From the NCBI GenBank assembly GCA_027008885.1, contig JALVDQ010000350.1, positions 1 through 8,568 on the forward strand: a stretch of 8,568 nt of DNA, in the 5' to 3' direction. The notes under the pieces are model-generated. The model was not told the origin of the DNA and made no database searches. It saw only the letters and a list, made by a program, of their open reading frames with translations. This DNA is from Thiotrichaceae bacterium. GTDB taxonomy: Bacteria > Pseudomonadota > Gammaproteobacteria > Thiotrichales > Thiotrichaceae. Position numbers and translations under genes: made by a program. Each line of letters begins with the position of its first letter. Positions within the stretch are counted from its first letter, which is position 1. Shown here piece by piece: positions 1 to 6,913 of the stretch.

Positions 1-1
1 A

Positions 2-652
2 GACCATGACGTCGAGATTGTTGACCCGGACATGGTCATAGCCACACTCACCACAGATACACAGCTGGAAATGTCAATCAAGGTCGAAGTAGGGCGCGGT
101 TATCAGCCAGCGAGTGTACGACGTGGGCCGGATTCGCCTGAATTGCCACTGGGTACGCTGGTACTGGATGCCTCTTTTAGCCCGGTCGTGCGTGTCTCCT
201 ATGATGTTGATAATGCACGCGTAGAAAACCGTACTGATATGGACAAGCTCATCATAGAATTGCAAACAGACGGCTCAATAGATCCGGAGGAAACAATCAG
301 TGATGCGGCTACCATCCTGCACGAACAACTTGCGGTATTCTTTGATCTGACCATTATCGAGCCAGAACCAGACGTTCCACCAGAGCCAGAAATTGATCCT
401 GTACTACTTCGCCCAGTCGATGATCTTGAGCTGACAGTGCGTTCTGCCAACTGTTTGAAAGCTGAGCAAGTTTACTATATTGGTGATCTGGTACAGAAGA
501 CAGAAGTTGAACTGTTAAAAACACCAAACCTGGGCAAGAAATCTTTAACAGAAATTAAAGACATCCTTGCATCACATGGTTTAACGCTAGGTGCACGTTT
601 AGAAAACTGGCCACCGGCTTCAATTGAAACAAAAGAAGTGAAAGCAGGCTAA
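2..652 (+). CDS. rpoA: RNA polymerase alpha subunit, C-terminal 216 residues (5' end outside window)
   Basis: This is the alpha subunit of DNA-directed RNA polymerase; its N-terminal domain dimerises and nucleates beta/beta' assembly, and its C-terminal domain binds UP elements and activators. The frame is open from base 2, so the gene enters from the left; the ATG at 32 is internal. Alignment from memory with E. coli RpoA (329 aa) places the first visible residue near position 117. Visible family blocks are GRGYQPAS and the RTDMDKL/DPEE region of the NTD, an acidic proline-rich linker ([14 protein letters not shown]), then an intact alpha-CTD with [42 protein letters not shown] and LENWPPAS. 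The CTD includes the arginine equivalent to E. coli R265 that contacts UP-element DNA. The next gene is rplQ, 55 nt downstream, the standard end of the alpha operon. Identification is secure. Confidence 0.98.
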   Translation, partial: DHDVEIVDPDMVIATLTTDTQLEMSIKVEVGRGYQPASVRRGPDSPELPLGTLVLDASFSPVVRVSYDVDNARVENRTDMDKLIIELQTDGSIDPEETISDAATILHEQLAVFFDLTIIEPEPDVPPEPEIDPVLLRPVDDLELTVRSANCLKAEQVYYIGDLVQKTEVELLKTPNLGKKSLTEIKDILASHGLTLGARLENWPPASIETKEVKAG

Positions 653-707
653 GCAGAGCTTAGCATTAGTTTCACAGTTATTAAGCAAAGAATTTAAGGT
701 TTTAGAA

Positions 708-1085
708 ATGCGTCATCGTAAAATTGGTCGTCAACTTAGTCGTAACAGTAGTCATCGTAAAGCTACCTTGCAGAGTTTGTCCATTGCATTGATTAAAAAC
801 GGAATAATCAAAACCACCGTAGCAAAAGCAAAAGAACTGCGTCGGGTTGCAGAGCCACTGATTACACGTTCAAAAGTAGATTCAGTGCATAACCGACGTA
901 CAGCATTCTCGCGTTTAAGAGACAAAGAAAGCGTTGGCATTCTCTTTAATGAATTAGGTCCACGTTATGCAGAAAGACCAGGTGGATACACACGAATTAT
1001 AAAATGTGGCTACCGCGCGGGCGATAATGCACCTATGGCTTATATTGAACTGGTAGACAGACCCGAAGCAGAAGCAGTCGAATAA
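708..1085 (+). CDS. rplQ: 50S ribosomal protein L17 (bL17)
   Basis: Large-subunit ribosomal protein bL17. The 125-residue product has the usual length (E. coli 127) and opens with the family signature [20 protein letters not shown]. It continues with the conserved block around [18 protein letters not shown] and ends with [26 protein letters not shown] plus a short acidic tail. The ATG at 708 is preceded by a weak AAGG ribosome-binding sequence about 8 nt upstream. It follows rpoA by 55 nt on the same strand, as in the usual rpsM-rpsK-rpsD-rpoA-rplQ order, and a strong intrinsic terminator begins 27 nt after its stop, so it is the last gene of the operon. Nothing about it is unusual. Confidence 0.98.
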   Translation: MRHRKIGRQLSRNSSHRKATLQSLSIALIKNGIIKTTVAKAKELRRVAEPLITRSKVDSVHNRRTAFSRLRDKESVGILFNELGPRYAERPGGYTRIIKCGYRAGDNAPMAYIELVDRPEAEAVE

Positions 1086-1112
1086 ATAAAGTACAAAATT
1101 TGATTAAAAATT

Positions 1113-1140
1113 AAAAGCCGAGTTATTACTCGGCTTTTTT
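1113..1140 (+). terminator. Intrinsic terminator of the rpoA-rplQ operon
   Basis: A perfect 10-bp stem (AAAAGCCGAG / CTCGGCTTTT) encloses the 6-nt loop TTATTA and runs into six T residues at 1135-1140. It lies 27 nt beyond the rplQ stop codon. The A-tract on the left side of the stem also gives it terminator shape for transcription from the right, so it may act bidirectionally and stop read-through from the - strand relic gene. Confidence 0.93.
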
Positions 1141-1161
1141 GTGATTAAATTTAACTGTAAT

Positions 1162-1216
1162 ACCCATCCCCCCTGTTTTTACATATTTTTTGCGCAGCCT
1201 GCATTGGGACGTGACA
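1162..1216 (-). repeat. Dispersed intergenic repeat, copy 1 (inverted partner at 6914-6968)
   Basis: This 55-nt stretch is repeated in opposite orientation at 6914-6968. The outer 19 nt (ACCCATCCCCCCTGTTTTT on the + strand here) match exactly. The next part, through the GCGCAG at 1192-1197, differs by one substitution and two single-base indels. The inner part (1198-1216) still matches but with more differences (GCATTGGGACGTGACA here against TATTGAGGAATGAAACA). A small imperfect hairpin (TGCATTG ... CAATATGCA, 1200-1223) overlaps the inner end. It contains no ORF. Its family is unknown to me; REP/MITE-type intergenic repeats and remnants of an insertion sequence end are both possible. Confidence 0.75.
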
Positions 1217-1236
1217 ATATGCAAATAAACCGACTC

Positions 1237-1277
1237 CCAGGAGCCTGTCTAAAAACTTAGTACTCGGACAGCCTCCT
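1237..1277. repeat. Imperfect palindrome with CTGTC-type ends, abutting the ATPase relic
   Basis: AGGAGCCTGTC (1239-1249) and GACAGCCTCCT (1267-1277) form an 11-bp inverted repeat with one mismatch and a 17-nt loop. The right arm overlaps the stop codon of the ATPase relic (1276-1278). The right arm plus flank (1259-1277) recurs as a direct repeat at 2240-2258 with 18 of 19 bases identical. The left arm (1237-1250) is an inverted match, 12 of 14, to 2247-2260. The pattern resembles terminal repeats of a small mobile element, but no transposase is present. Confidence 0.6.
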
Positions 1278-2205
1278 ATGAAAAAAGCCAGCCAACAGGA
1301 ACAGCCGTAATTTTCCCATCATCCCAGCTTTGTATACGCGGGTCATTTGAAACCACCAGAGAATGCAGTAGAGGCTTGTCAAGAATGCTTTCTAACTTGC
1401 GTAAATGCCTTGCATCTGATGCTGATACATTTTTGCTTTTCTTGATTTTAACTGCGATATAGCCATTTTCAAGCTCCAGCAATAAATCAACTTCTTTTCC
1501 ATCAAGTGTGCGTAGGTGGTAGCATTCAATTTCCAGTCGATTATTTTTGATCTGTTTAAAAAACTCGGAAACAATGGCACTTTCAAACTCGCCACCAGTC
1601 AGTTCACCCGTGCGTGATAGCAAGATGCGCTGAACACCTGGATCAAGAAAATGAATTTTGGGTGATTTTGTGAGGCGTTTATTCTGGTTGCGAAACCAGG
1701 GTGGAAGCAAAATAATCTGGTAACTGAGTTCCAAATAATGAATAAAGCGTTTGGCGGTTACATTCGTGATGCCTGCCTGTTTTGCCAAGGTGCTGGTATT
1801 TAAAAGTTGTGAGGTTAAAGAGGCTAACGTCTTTTGCGCCCGTACAAATGGTTCCAGTTCTCTGAGATTGGCAAGATCACGAATATCACGTTGCAAATAG
1901 GTGCTGACATAATCGCGTAACCAGTCACGCTTCTCACGTTTTTGCAGTGAATGATCAACAATTGCTGGCATTCCTCCGTAGTCAAGGTATTGTTTAAATT
2001 CAAATTCTGCTTGTGCATATCGCTGACTTGTTTGTGGCATTCCTTGCAAACAGGAAGCATCATCCGGCTTTTCAAGCAGTTGAATCAATCTGGATGGCTT
2101 GATCTCGTCATCCCACGAAGTAGTCATCCGCTCAGGCAATGTTAAGGGATAAAGCTCAATCAGGGCTGTTCTTCCTGAACTAGAAATTGGTTGCAAATCC
2201 CACAA
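1276..2205 (-). pseudogene. DUF4143-family ATPase (COG1373 type), 5'-truncated remnant lacking the P-loop domain
   Basis: Family members are usually about 380-420 aa: an N-terminal AAA (AAA_14) ATPase domain followed by a C-terminal DUF4143 region; their cellular role is poorly defined. The 309-codon frame here begins with a TTG directly after an in-frame TGA and enters the family at the end of the ATPase domain (SGRTALIELYPLTLPE). No Walker A or Walker B is present, and nothing upstream to feoC encodes them. The C-terminal part looks complete: FKQYLDYGGMPAIVD, DYVSTYLQRDIRDL, KIHFLDPGVQRILL, FESAIVSEFF and GKEVDLLLE. Where the family normally has an ExK-like AIEVK, this copy reads AVKIKK, so the glutamate is replaced by lysine. 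The frame is otherwise free of stops, which suggests recent truncation. It sits between related short repeats at 1237-1277 and 2240-2260. A residual expressed fragment cannot be excluded, but I see no ribosome-binding site. Confidence 0.8.
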
Positions 2206-2239
2206 TCATCATAATCTGAGCTTATCATGTTTCAATCCC

Positions 2240-2260
2240 AGTTCTCGGACAGCCTCCTGG
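2240..2260. repeat. Second copy of the CTGTC-type repeat, upstream of the ATPase relic
   Basis: AGTTCTCGGACAGCCTCCT at 2240-2258 is a direct repeat of 1259-1277 (18 of 19 identical). Read on the - strand, 2260-2247 is CCAGGAGGCTGTCC, which matches 1237-1250 (CCAGGAGCCTGTCT) as an inverted repeat at 12 of 14. The repeats therefore bound a segment of about 1.02 kb holding the truncated ATPase gene. I find no short target-site duplication outside 1237 or 2260. Confidence 0.65.
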
Positions 2261-2298
2261 CGTAATCCGATAAATCATGGCACTATGCTGACTTGTGA

Positions 2299-2330
2299 CT
2301 GGGCTGGCACAGGAAGCGCAGGAAGCCCAG
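2299..2330 (-). other. Possible hairpin downstream of feoC
   Basis: CTGGGCT (2299-2305) and AGCCCAG (2324-2330) can pair over an 18-nt loop. It lies about 16-47 nt after the feoC stop in the direction of transcription. No T-run follows on the - strand, so it is not a standard intrinsic terminator; it could be a processing barrier or chance. No better terminator for the feo operon is visible before the ATPase relic. Confidence 0.25.
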
Positions 2331-2345
2331 CCAAGTATACTCAGA

Positions 2346-2600
2346 TCAGTGCTTTAGTCTGCTTTTAAACCAGTGGATTTTTACATCACGATTGACCCAC
2401 TGGTAGCTGTCTGTTGCGCTTCCGCAGCCACCACAGGCACTGCCGCAGGAAGCGCCCCGGGTTTTTATCAAACCCTTTTTAATCCAGTATTGAAGCGCGA
2501 ATTTGGCTGCTGCCTTGCTAATGTCAAAATGATTGGCTACATCGGCAAGGCTTGCTTCGCCACGGCGCTTTATATAGTTTCTGATTTCACCCAGCTTCAT
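2346..2600 (-). CDS. feoC: FeoC-like winged-helix protein of the ferrous iron transport operon
   Basis: Small cytoplasmic partner of FeoB. In enterobacteria FeoC binds the FeoB soluble domain and protects it from FtsH proteolysis, and a redox-sensitive [4Fe-4S] cluster on its cysteines has been reported. The 84-residue product has a winged-helix N-terminal half (about residues 1-48; MKLGEIRNYI, ADVANHFDISKAAAKFALQYWIKKGLI) like FeoC_MarR/HTH transcription-regulator folds. A wing-loop cluster SCGSACGGCG follows, with cysteines at 52, 56 and 59 (CxxxCxxC). E. coli FeoC has four cysteines; only three are seen here. The start has an AAGGG about 9 nt upstream (minus strand) and lies 12 nt after the feoB stop, so the gene is probably translated from the feoAB transcript. 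The tail (DVKIHWFKSRLKH) is basic. Identification rests on fold, cysteines and position. Confidence 0.88.
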   Translation of the reverse strand: MKLGEIRNYIKRRGEASLADVANHFDISKAAAKFALQYWIKKGLIKTRGASCGSACGGCGSATDSYQWVNRDVKIHWFKSRLKH

Positions 2601-2612
2601 TTTTAAACCCTT

Positions 2613-4934
2613 TTAAATTCTTGTTTGGGGGATGAGTTGTTGTTCTTTTTTTCGCCTGTTTCCTGCAAGCTTGAGGGCATAAATCACCAGAAACAGAACC
2701 GCAAGCAAGCCAGTTATCCACAGTGTTGACTGTAACGGATGGCGCGCGAAGGTAGCGATTTGATAGAAAATCACCGCTGTCGCATAGGCAAGACCGGTGC
2801 TCCAGCTTACCCCCAGTATGGTCCAGCCAGCCCCCGTTTCACGCAACATGGCACCTGTTGCCGCGACGCAGGGAAAATAGAGCAGGATAAAGAGCAGATA
2901 GGCAAACGCACCAATTTTGCCATCAAAACGCTTGTGCATTGCGCCAAAGGTAGAAACATCAACACCTTGAGCCTGCGCCGCTATTTCTTTGTTTTCAGTT
3001 TCTTTCACGCTGGATAAACCGAGTGGATCCCCCAGACTGCTGATTGCGGCAGCAAGATTAAGCGGAATGGTTTTAAGTGCTTCTGCCAGGCTGGATGTCA
3101 GCTGAAACGGTTGTGCTTCAGTGTTCTGCTCTGCCGCTGCGGGCTTGTCTATATTGGAATAGAGTGCATCCAGAGTGCCAACCACCACTTCTTTTGCCAG
3201 CACACCGCTGATTATTCCTACGGTTGCAGGCCAGTTGTCCTGTGTAATTCCCATCGGTTTAAAGACTGGAGTGACTGCTTTTGCAGTGGCGCTGAGTACG
3301 GATTTTTCAGAGTTGTCATTGCCAAAGCTGAAATCGGTGCCGAGTGAATTGGCAATATTGATCAGCGCAACAACGATAACAATAATTTTTCCCGCGCCCA
3401 CTACAAACCCCTTGAGCTTGTTCCAGGTACTCAGCAAGACATTGCGTAAACTGGGGATCTGGTAGGTTGGCAGCTCCATAAAAAAGTCTTCTGCCTCGCC
3501 CTTGAGAAGCGTTTTACGCATTACCAGTCCGGTTAAAATCGCAAAAATAATGCCGATCAGGTAAAGCAGGAAGACCATGTTTTGCCCGCCAACAGGAAAA
3601 AATGCCGCGGCAAACAGGGCATAGACCGCAAGTCGCGCACCACACGACATAAAGGGTGCCATTAATACGGTGATAATGCGCTCACGCATATTATCCAGTG
3701 TGCGCGTTGCCATAATACCAGGCACATTACAGCCAAAGCCTACAATCAAGGGTACAAATGCCTTGCCCGAAATACCCAGACGCCGCATAAAGTGATCCAT
3801 GACAAAGGCAGCACGCGACATATAGCCGGACTCTTCAAGCACCGTCAGAAACAGGAACAGTGCGCCAATAATGGGAATAAACGTGGCAACGACCTGAATA
3901 CCGCCACCAATACCGTTTGCGAGCAGTGCAGTCAGCCATTCAGGTGAATGCAAACCCTGTAACACGCTGCTCACTCCATCCACAAAGAAAGCCTGTGCGG
4001 TCTGATCGAAGAAGTCGATAAAGGCACCTCCAATATTTATGCTGAAGGTAAACAGCAAATACATGAGTCCCAGAAAAATCGGGATACCTGTCCAGCTACC
4101 AAGCACCCATTTATCAATATTGTCTGAACGGGTGCGGCTCACTTTTCCCTGCTGTTTTACGACTTCTTTAGCCAGTTTGGTGGCTTCTTCAAAACGCGCT
4201 TCGGCAAGCAAAAAGTCAAGGTCTTCGCCGGTTTTCTCTTCGATTTCCTGTTTATATTGAGTGCCCTGTTGTTGCAGGTATTGAAGTGCTTCCACCCTGT
4301 TTATCTTTTTTTTCTGCTGGATTTTATCCAAAATTTCTTCAATGTATGGGTGATAGTGGATTTCAAGTGGTACAGGTTCTGTGATTTTAGCCCTGTTTTG
4401 AAGCACTATTTGATGTAGTTCGTCTGCTGTTTTAATTTGTTTTAAGGAGATAGGCACAACCGGACAGGCAAGTTTTTTTTCAAGTTCCTGGAGGTTGATT
4501 TTCATGCCGCGCTTGTCTGCAATATCCATCATATTCAGCAGAACCAGGGTGGGAACCCCAAGTTCGCGCAGTTGCAGGGTCAGATATAAACCCCGTTCCA
4601 GGGTGCTGGCATCCAGAATATTGATAAAAAAATGATGTGGATTATTTAACACAAACTGGCGTGCAACCCGTTCATCTGCCGAAACATCAGAGTAATCCAG
4701 GGAATAGGTGCCAGGCAGATCAACCACATGAATGGTTTCACCTTTATAGTTAAAAAATCCCTGTTTGTGTTCGACCGTTACTCCTGGCCAGTTTCCAGTG
4801 CTTTGGCGCGCTCCGGTCAAGAGGTTAAAGAGGGTGGTTTTGCCTGCATTGGGATTGCCCACCAGCGCAATTTCAAGACTTGCCGCAGAATCAATCAGCG
4901 GTTTTTCCTGTTCGCTACAACATGCTTTTGCCAT
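2613..4934 (-). CDS. feoB: Ferrous iron transport GTPase/permease FeoB
   Basis: Inner-membrane Fe2+ importer with a cytoplasmic G domain. The 773-aa length matches E. coli FeoB (773). Visible GTPase motifs are G1 GNPNAGKT (26-33), G2 threonine in GVTVE (about 53), G3 DLPG (72-75) and G4 NMMD (about 134-137). A helical GDI-like spacer (roughly 170-270) precedes the membrane part, which has two Gate/Nucleoside-recognition repeats. Hallmarks of the repeats are GFGCNVPGIMATR (about 399-411), with the cysteine implicated in iron passage in the family, and PCVAATGAM (about 688-696). Other membrane blocks are EESGYMSRAAF, PFMSCGARLAVY and LAKEVVVGTL. Compared with E. coli FeoB, which starts almost directly with the G domain, this protein has about 20 extra residues with a Cys-Cys pair (MAKACCSEQEK). 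The ATG lies 2 nt after the feoA stop with a GGGG ribosome-binding sequence inside the feoA end, implying translational coupling. The C-terminus ends in a short basic cytoplasmic tail. Confidence 0.98.
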   Translation of the reverse strand: MAKACCSEQEKPLIDSAASLEIALVGNPNAGKTTLFNLLTGARQSTGNWPGVTVEHKQGFFNYKGETIHVVDLPGTYSLDYSDVSADERVARQFVLNNPHHFFINILDASTLERGLYLTLQLRELGVPTLVLLNMMDIADKRGMKINLQELEKKLACPVVPISLKQIKTADELHQIVLQNRAKITEPVPLEIHYHPYIEEILDKIQQKKKINRVEALQYLQQQGTQYKQEIEEKTGEDLDFLLAEARFEEATKLAKEVVKQQGKVSRTRSDNIDKWVLGSWTGIPIFLGLMYLLFTFSINIGGAFIDFFDQTAQAFFVDGVSSVLQGLHSPEWLTALLANGIGGGIQVVATFIPIIGALFLFLTVLEESGYMSRAAFVMDHFMRRLGISGKAFVPLIVGFGCNVPGIMATRTLDNMRERIITVLMAPFMSCGARLAVYALFAAAFFPVGGQNMVFLLYLIGIIFAILTGLVMRKTLLKGEAEDFFMELPTYQIPSLRNVLLSTWNKLKGFVVGAGKIIVIVVALINIANSLGTDFSFGNDNSEKSVLSATAKAVTPVFKPMGITQDNWPATVGIISGVLAKEVVVGTLDALYSNIDKPAAAEQNTEAQPFQLTSSLAEALKTIPLNLAAAISSLGDPLGLSSVKETENKEIAAQAQGVDVSTFGAMHKRFDGKIGAFAYLLFILLYFPCVAATGAMLRETGAGWTILGVSWSTGLAYATAVIFYQIATFARHPLQSTLWITGLLAVLFLVIYALKLAGNRRKKEQQLIPQTRI

Positions 4935-4936
4935 GA

Positions 4937-5176
4937 CTAGACCCCGCCTGCTTCTGAAACCAGAATTTTACTGGCAATCGAGCGTCCCAGGCTGATGCGA
5001 TTATTATTTTGCGCGAGCACCATATCTCCGCCGCGATTACGCAAGATTTCAAGGCTTGAGCCGACACCAATCCCCAGACCCAGTAAGCGTACCTGGGTTT
5101 TACTATCCGAGTTTATCTTTTTAACGTGAACTTGCGTTGACTCTTTAAAGCTGGCAAGCGGGCTGGAATTAATCAT
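4937..5176 (-). CDS. feoA: FeoA, SH3-like accessory protein of ferrous iron uptake
   Basis: Small cytoplasmic protein required for full Feo activity and thought to act on FeoB. The 79-residue product has the FeoA length (E. coli 75) and pattern: an N-terminal PLASFKESTQVHVKKI strand region, the glycine-rich turn LLGLGIGVGSSLEILRNRGGDMVLAQ, and a final NNNRISLGRSIASKILV segment. This corresponds to the SH3-like beta-barrel of the FeoA/DtxR C-terminal family. The ATG at 5176 has a clear GAGG eight nt upstream (5188-5185, - strand). It is the first gene of feoABC, 2 nt before feoB. An iron-responsive promoter region lies just upstream. Confidence 0.95.
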   Translation of the reverse strand: MINSSPLASFKESTQVHVKKINSDSKTQVRLLGLGIGVGSSLEILRNRGGDMVLAQNNNRISLGRSIASKILVSEAGGV

Positions 5177-5240
5177 ATTGATTGCCTCGTATTTACTAAA
5201 CAGGAATTATTCTCAAGTCTATCTCGCAACAAGAGCAAAT

Positions 5241-5269
5241 GCAAATGATTCTCGTTTGTGATAATGATA
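5241..5269 (-). promoter_or_regulatory. Fur box(es) upstream of feoA
   Basis: On the + strand, CAAATGATTCTCGTTTG (5242-5258) is a near-palindrome (7-3-7, 6 of 7 arm positions paired) and reproduces the ATGATTCTCGTTT style of classical enterobacterial Fur sites. It is followed directly by TGATAATGATA (5259-5269), which contains the GATAAT half-site in tandem. Together they look like overlapping Fur hexamer arrays about 65-95 nt before the feoA start. Binding by Fur-Fe2+ would occlude the predicted promoter. Ferrous uptake operons are classical Fur targets, which strengthens the call; no binding data are available. Confidence 0.78.
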
Positions 5270-5277
5270 TAGGTCAA
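5248..5277 (-). promoter_or_regulatory. Predicted sigma70-type promoter of feoABC
   Basis: On the - strand, TTGACC (5277-5272; 5 of 6 to TTGACA) is separated by 18 nt from GAGAAT (5253-5248; 4 of 6 to TATAAT). Transcription would begin near 5240, giving a leader of about 65 nt. The elements are interleaved with the Fur-box sequence, the usual arrangement for iron repression. The -10 is weak, so an alternative start cannot be excluded. Confidence 0.5.
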
Positions 5278-5321
5278 TTCCTGCGAATTAAGATCCTGAC
5301 CCGTGAAGAATTTAGATATGC

Positions 5322-6752
5322 CTATTGAGTTAGTTCATCAAGCTGTTTTTCAAAGACTTTCTGCAAATCTTCTGTTTTGTCACCCGCTTTTATTTCTACT
5401 ACATAGTCTTTTTTCTGTTTTGTATTCTGACTCACAGGAGGGTTGGTATTGACGCTGTTCATTGCAGCCATAATGTCATCAATTTTGGATTTTTTGGCGG
5501 CACCTTCTTTTTCAGATTTTTTTGTCTTTTCATCCTTTTCTTTGTCTGCTTCTTCTTTTTTTTCTTTTTCATTTTTTATTTTTACGACATCCAGCGAGGA
5601 CTTACTTTGGGTCGCGGGTTTTGTGCTTGTTGAAACGGGTTTTGCTGTCGGAGTTTCCCGGGTTCCCTGGTATAAATTGGCTGTTGCTGTTTCTGACTGG
5701 TTTAGCGCCTTTGATAAACGCACATTTTCAGTTTTTACCATGCTAAGCTGATAAAGCAGGGTGGCATTTGACTGCTTTTCCTGTTGCAAACGATTTTCAA
5801 GATTTTTTATATTTGTTTTTAGCTCCTTGTTAGCGACCTGGACTTTTACTGCATTCGTTTGCAGGCGAGCGTTTGCTTGCGACTGCTGTTGCAGTTTTTC
5901 TTTCAGGCTCTTGTTCTCAGCCAGAAGTGAGTTAATTTTTTGCTGGCTTTGGTTGTCATTGCCCGCAATTGTGGCTAGTTGCTCTTTTTGTTTTTTAAGT
6001 TCAGATTCCTGACGGCTGTTTTTCTGAGCCAGTTCTGTGTTTCTGGTTTTTAAGCTTTGATTTTCTGCTGTCAGTGATTTTATTTTCTGCTGGCTCTTCT
6101 CATTATCCCGTTTTAATTCGGCAAGTTGCCTGTTTATTTCTTTAAGCTGAGCTTCAAGTGTTTTGTTTTTTTGCACTATCTGTTTGTTTTCATTCTGTAA
6201 ATTTGACAGAAGCTGTTTGCTTTTCTGACGTTCGTTTATTAATGAAGTTGCTGATTGAGAAATCTTCTGGTTTTCCTGTAATGATTTGTTGGCAATTTTT
6301 TCAAGCTTGCTGTTCTCCAGCGAGAGTGCCTTTGCCGTTTCTTCGAGTTTATTTATTTTCTCGGTGAGTTCTTTTATTTTTAGCTGGTTTTTCTGGCTTC
6401 TGGCAAGGCTTTGCTGCTTGTTTTTTTCTAAAACCTGCTCTTCCTGCTTTAGCTTTTCGACCAGCTTTTGCTGTTCTTCTTTGGCATTACGCAAATTGTT
6501 CTCTGCCGTTGCCAGCAATTCTGCATTTTCAGAGGCTGTTTTACCCTGCTGGGAAATGTTCTGCATAATCCTGCCAGGCTGGGTAATAATTGAAGAAAGT
6601 GGTGTATGCGACAAAGCGCTATAAGCAAACAGGCTGGCGAAAAATACACTCAATGCGCCGAGCAAAAAGAAAAGTATCGACTTGGTTGAAGATGAACCTC
6701 CTGCCACGGGTTCCGGGTTAACATATTCAATTGTATAACGACTCTTTTCCAT
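5322..6752 (-). CDS. Membrane-anchored long coiled-coil protein of unknown function
   Basis: I do not recognise a named family. The ATG at 6752 (MEKSRYTIEY) is preferred: AGGA lies 6 nt upstream, while the frame's only upstream extension begins with a TTG at 6797 lacking a ribosome-binding site. The 476-residue product has one transmembrane segment at about 26-47 (ILFFLLGALSVFFASLFAYSAL). A polar region of roughly 300 residues follows, rich in Q, K, E, N and L with heptad-like spacing, a long coiled coil. It contains an internal repeat of the form QQKI(K/N)SL(T/L)AEN(Q/K)SLK. Next comes a threonine/serine-proline linker (ETPTAKPVSTSTKPATQSKSS), a lysine/glutamate-rich stretch, and a tail of about 55 residues (KIDDIMAAMNSV ... 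YVVEIKAGDKTEDLQ ... LDELTQ) that may fold. The single anchor suggests N-terminus in, coil in the periplasm, as in TolA-like proteins; this is inference. It is divergent from dacB and lies 145 nt upstream of feoA, separated by the feo promoter. Confidence 0.85.
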   Translation of the reverse strand: MEKSRYTIEYVNPEPVAGGSSSTKSILFFLLGALSVFFASLFAYSALSHTPLSSIITQPGRIMQNISQQGKTASENAELLATAENNLRNAKEEQQKLVEKLKQEEQVLEKNKQQSLARSQKNQLKIKELTEKINKLEETAKALSLENSKLEKIANKSLQENQKISQSATSLINERQKSKQLLSNLQNENKQIVQKNKTLEAQLKEINRQLAELKRDNEKSQQKIKSLTAENQSLKTRNTELAQKNSRQESELKKQKEQLATIAGNDNQSQQKINSLLAENKSLKEKLQQQSQANARLQTNAVKVQVANKELKTNIKNLENRLQQEKQSNATLLYQLSMVKTENVRLSKALNQSETATANLYQGTRETPTAKPVSTSTKPATQSKSSLDVVKIKNEKEKKEEADKEKDEKTKKSEKEGAAKKSKIDDIMAAMNSVNTNPPVSQNTKQKKDYVVEIKAGDKTEDLQKVFEKQLDELTQ

Positions 6753-6913
6753 TTTGTTTCCTGATGATTTGATGGCTGCTTCTTTTACGCAATACAATTT
6801 GTACTACTCAGCGTAATCCATAATTGCCCAGATTGCTCTTTATATTTTAACACAATGGTATTAATCTTTTTAGGTATACTGAGAACCTGTCCGGAAATCA
6901 ACTATTGTTCCTG

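Noticed and set aside
199..450. Open frame of 83 codons on the - strand within rpoA
   Set aside because: It is antisense to an unambiguous rpoA, has a low-complexity Ser/Gly-rich composition typical of a shadow frame, and has no ribosome-binding site.
1162..1216. CRISPR-like reading of the repeats at 1162 and 6914
   Set aside because: Only two copies exist, in inverted orientation and 5.7 kb apart, with no regular spacers or cas genes.
2739..3465. Several + strand open frames of 78-96 codons inside feoB
   Set aside because: All lie opposite a highly conserved coding sequence and encode nothing recognisable; they are shadow frames.
5278..5321. Possible terminator between the coiled-coil gene and feoA
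   Set aside because: AATTCGCAGGAATT gives only a very short stem and no T-run on the - strand; I could not support a terminator.
5443..6624. Phe/Ser-rich + strand open frames that resemble small membrane proteins
   Set aside because: They are the complement of Lys/Glu/Gln-rich coiled-coil codons, which always gives Phe/Ser/Leu-rich products; the - strand frame has the better start and continuous 476-codon coding.
6753..6797. Upstream extension of the coiled-coil gene to a TTG at 6797
   Set aside because: The TTG has no ribosome-binding site, whereas the ATG at 6752 has AGGA at good spacing and begins a plausible short cytoplasmic leader before the membrane segment.
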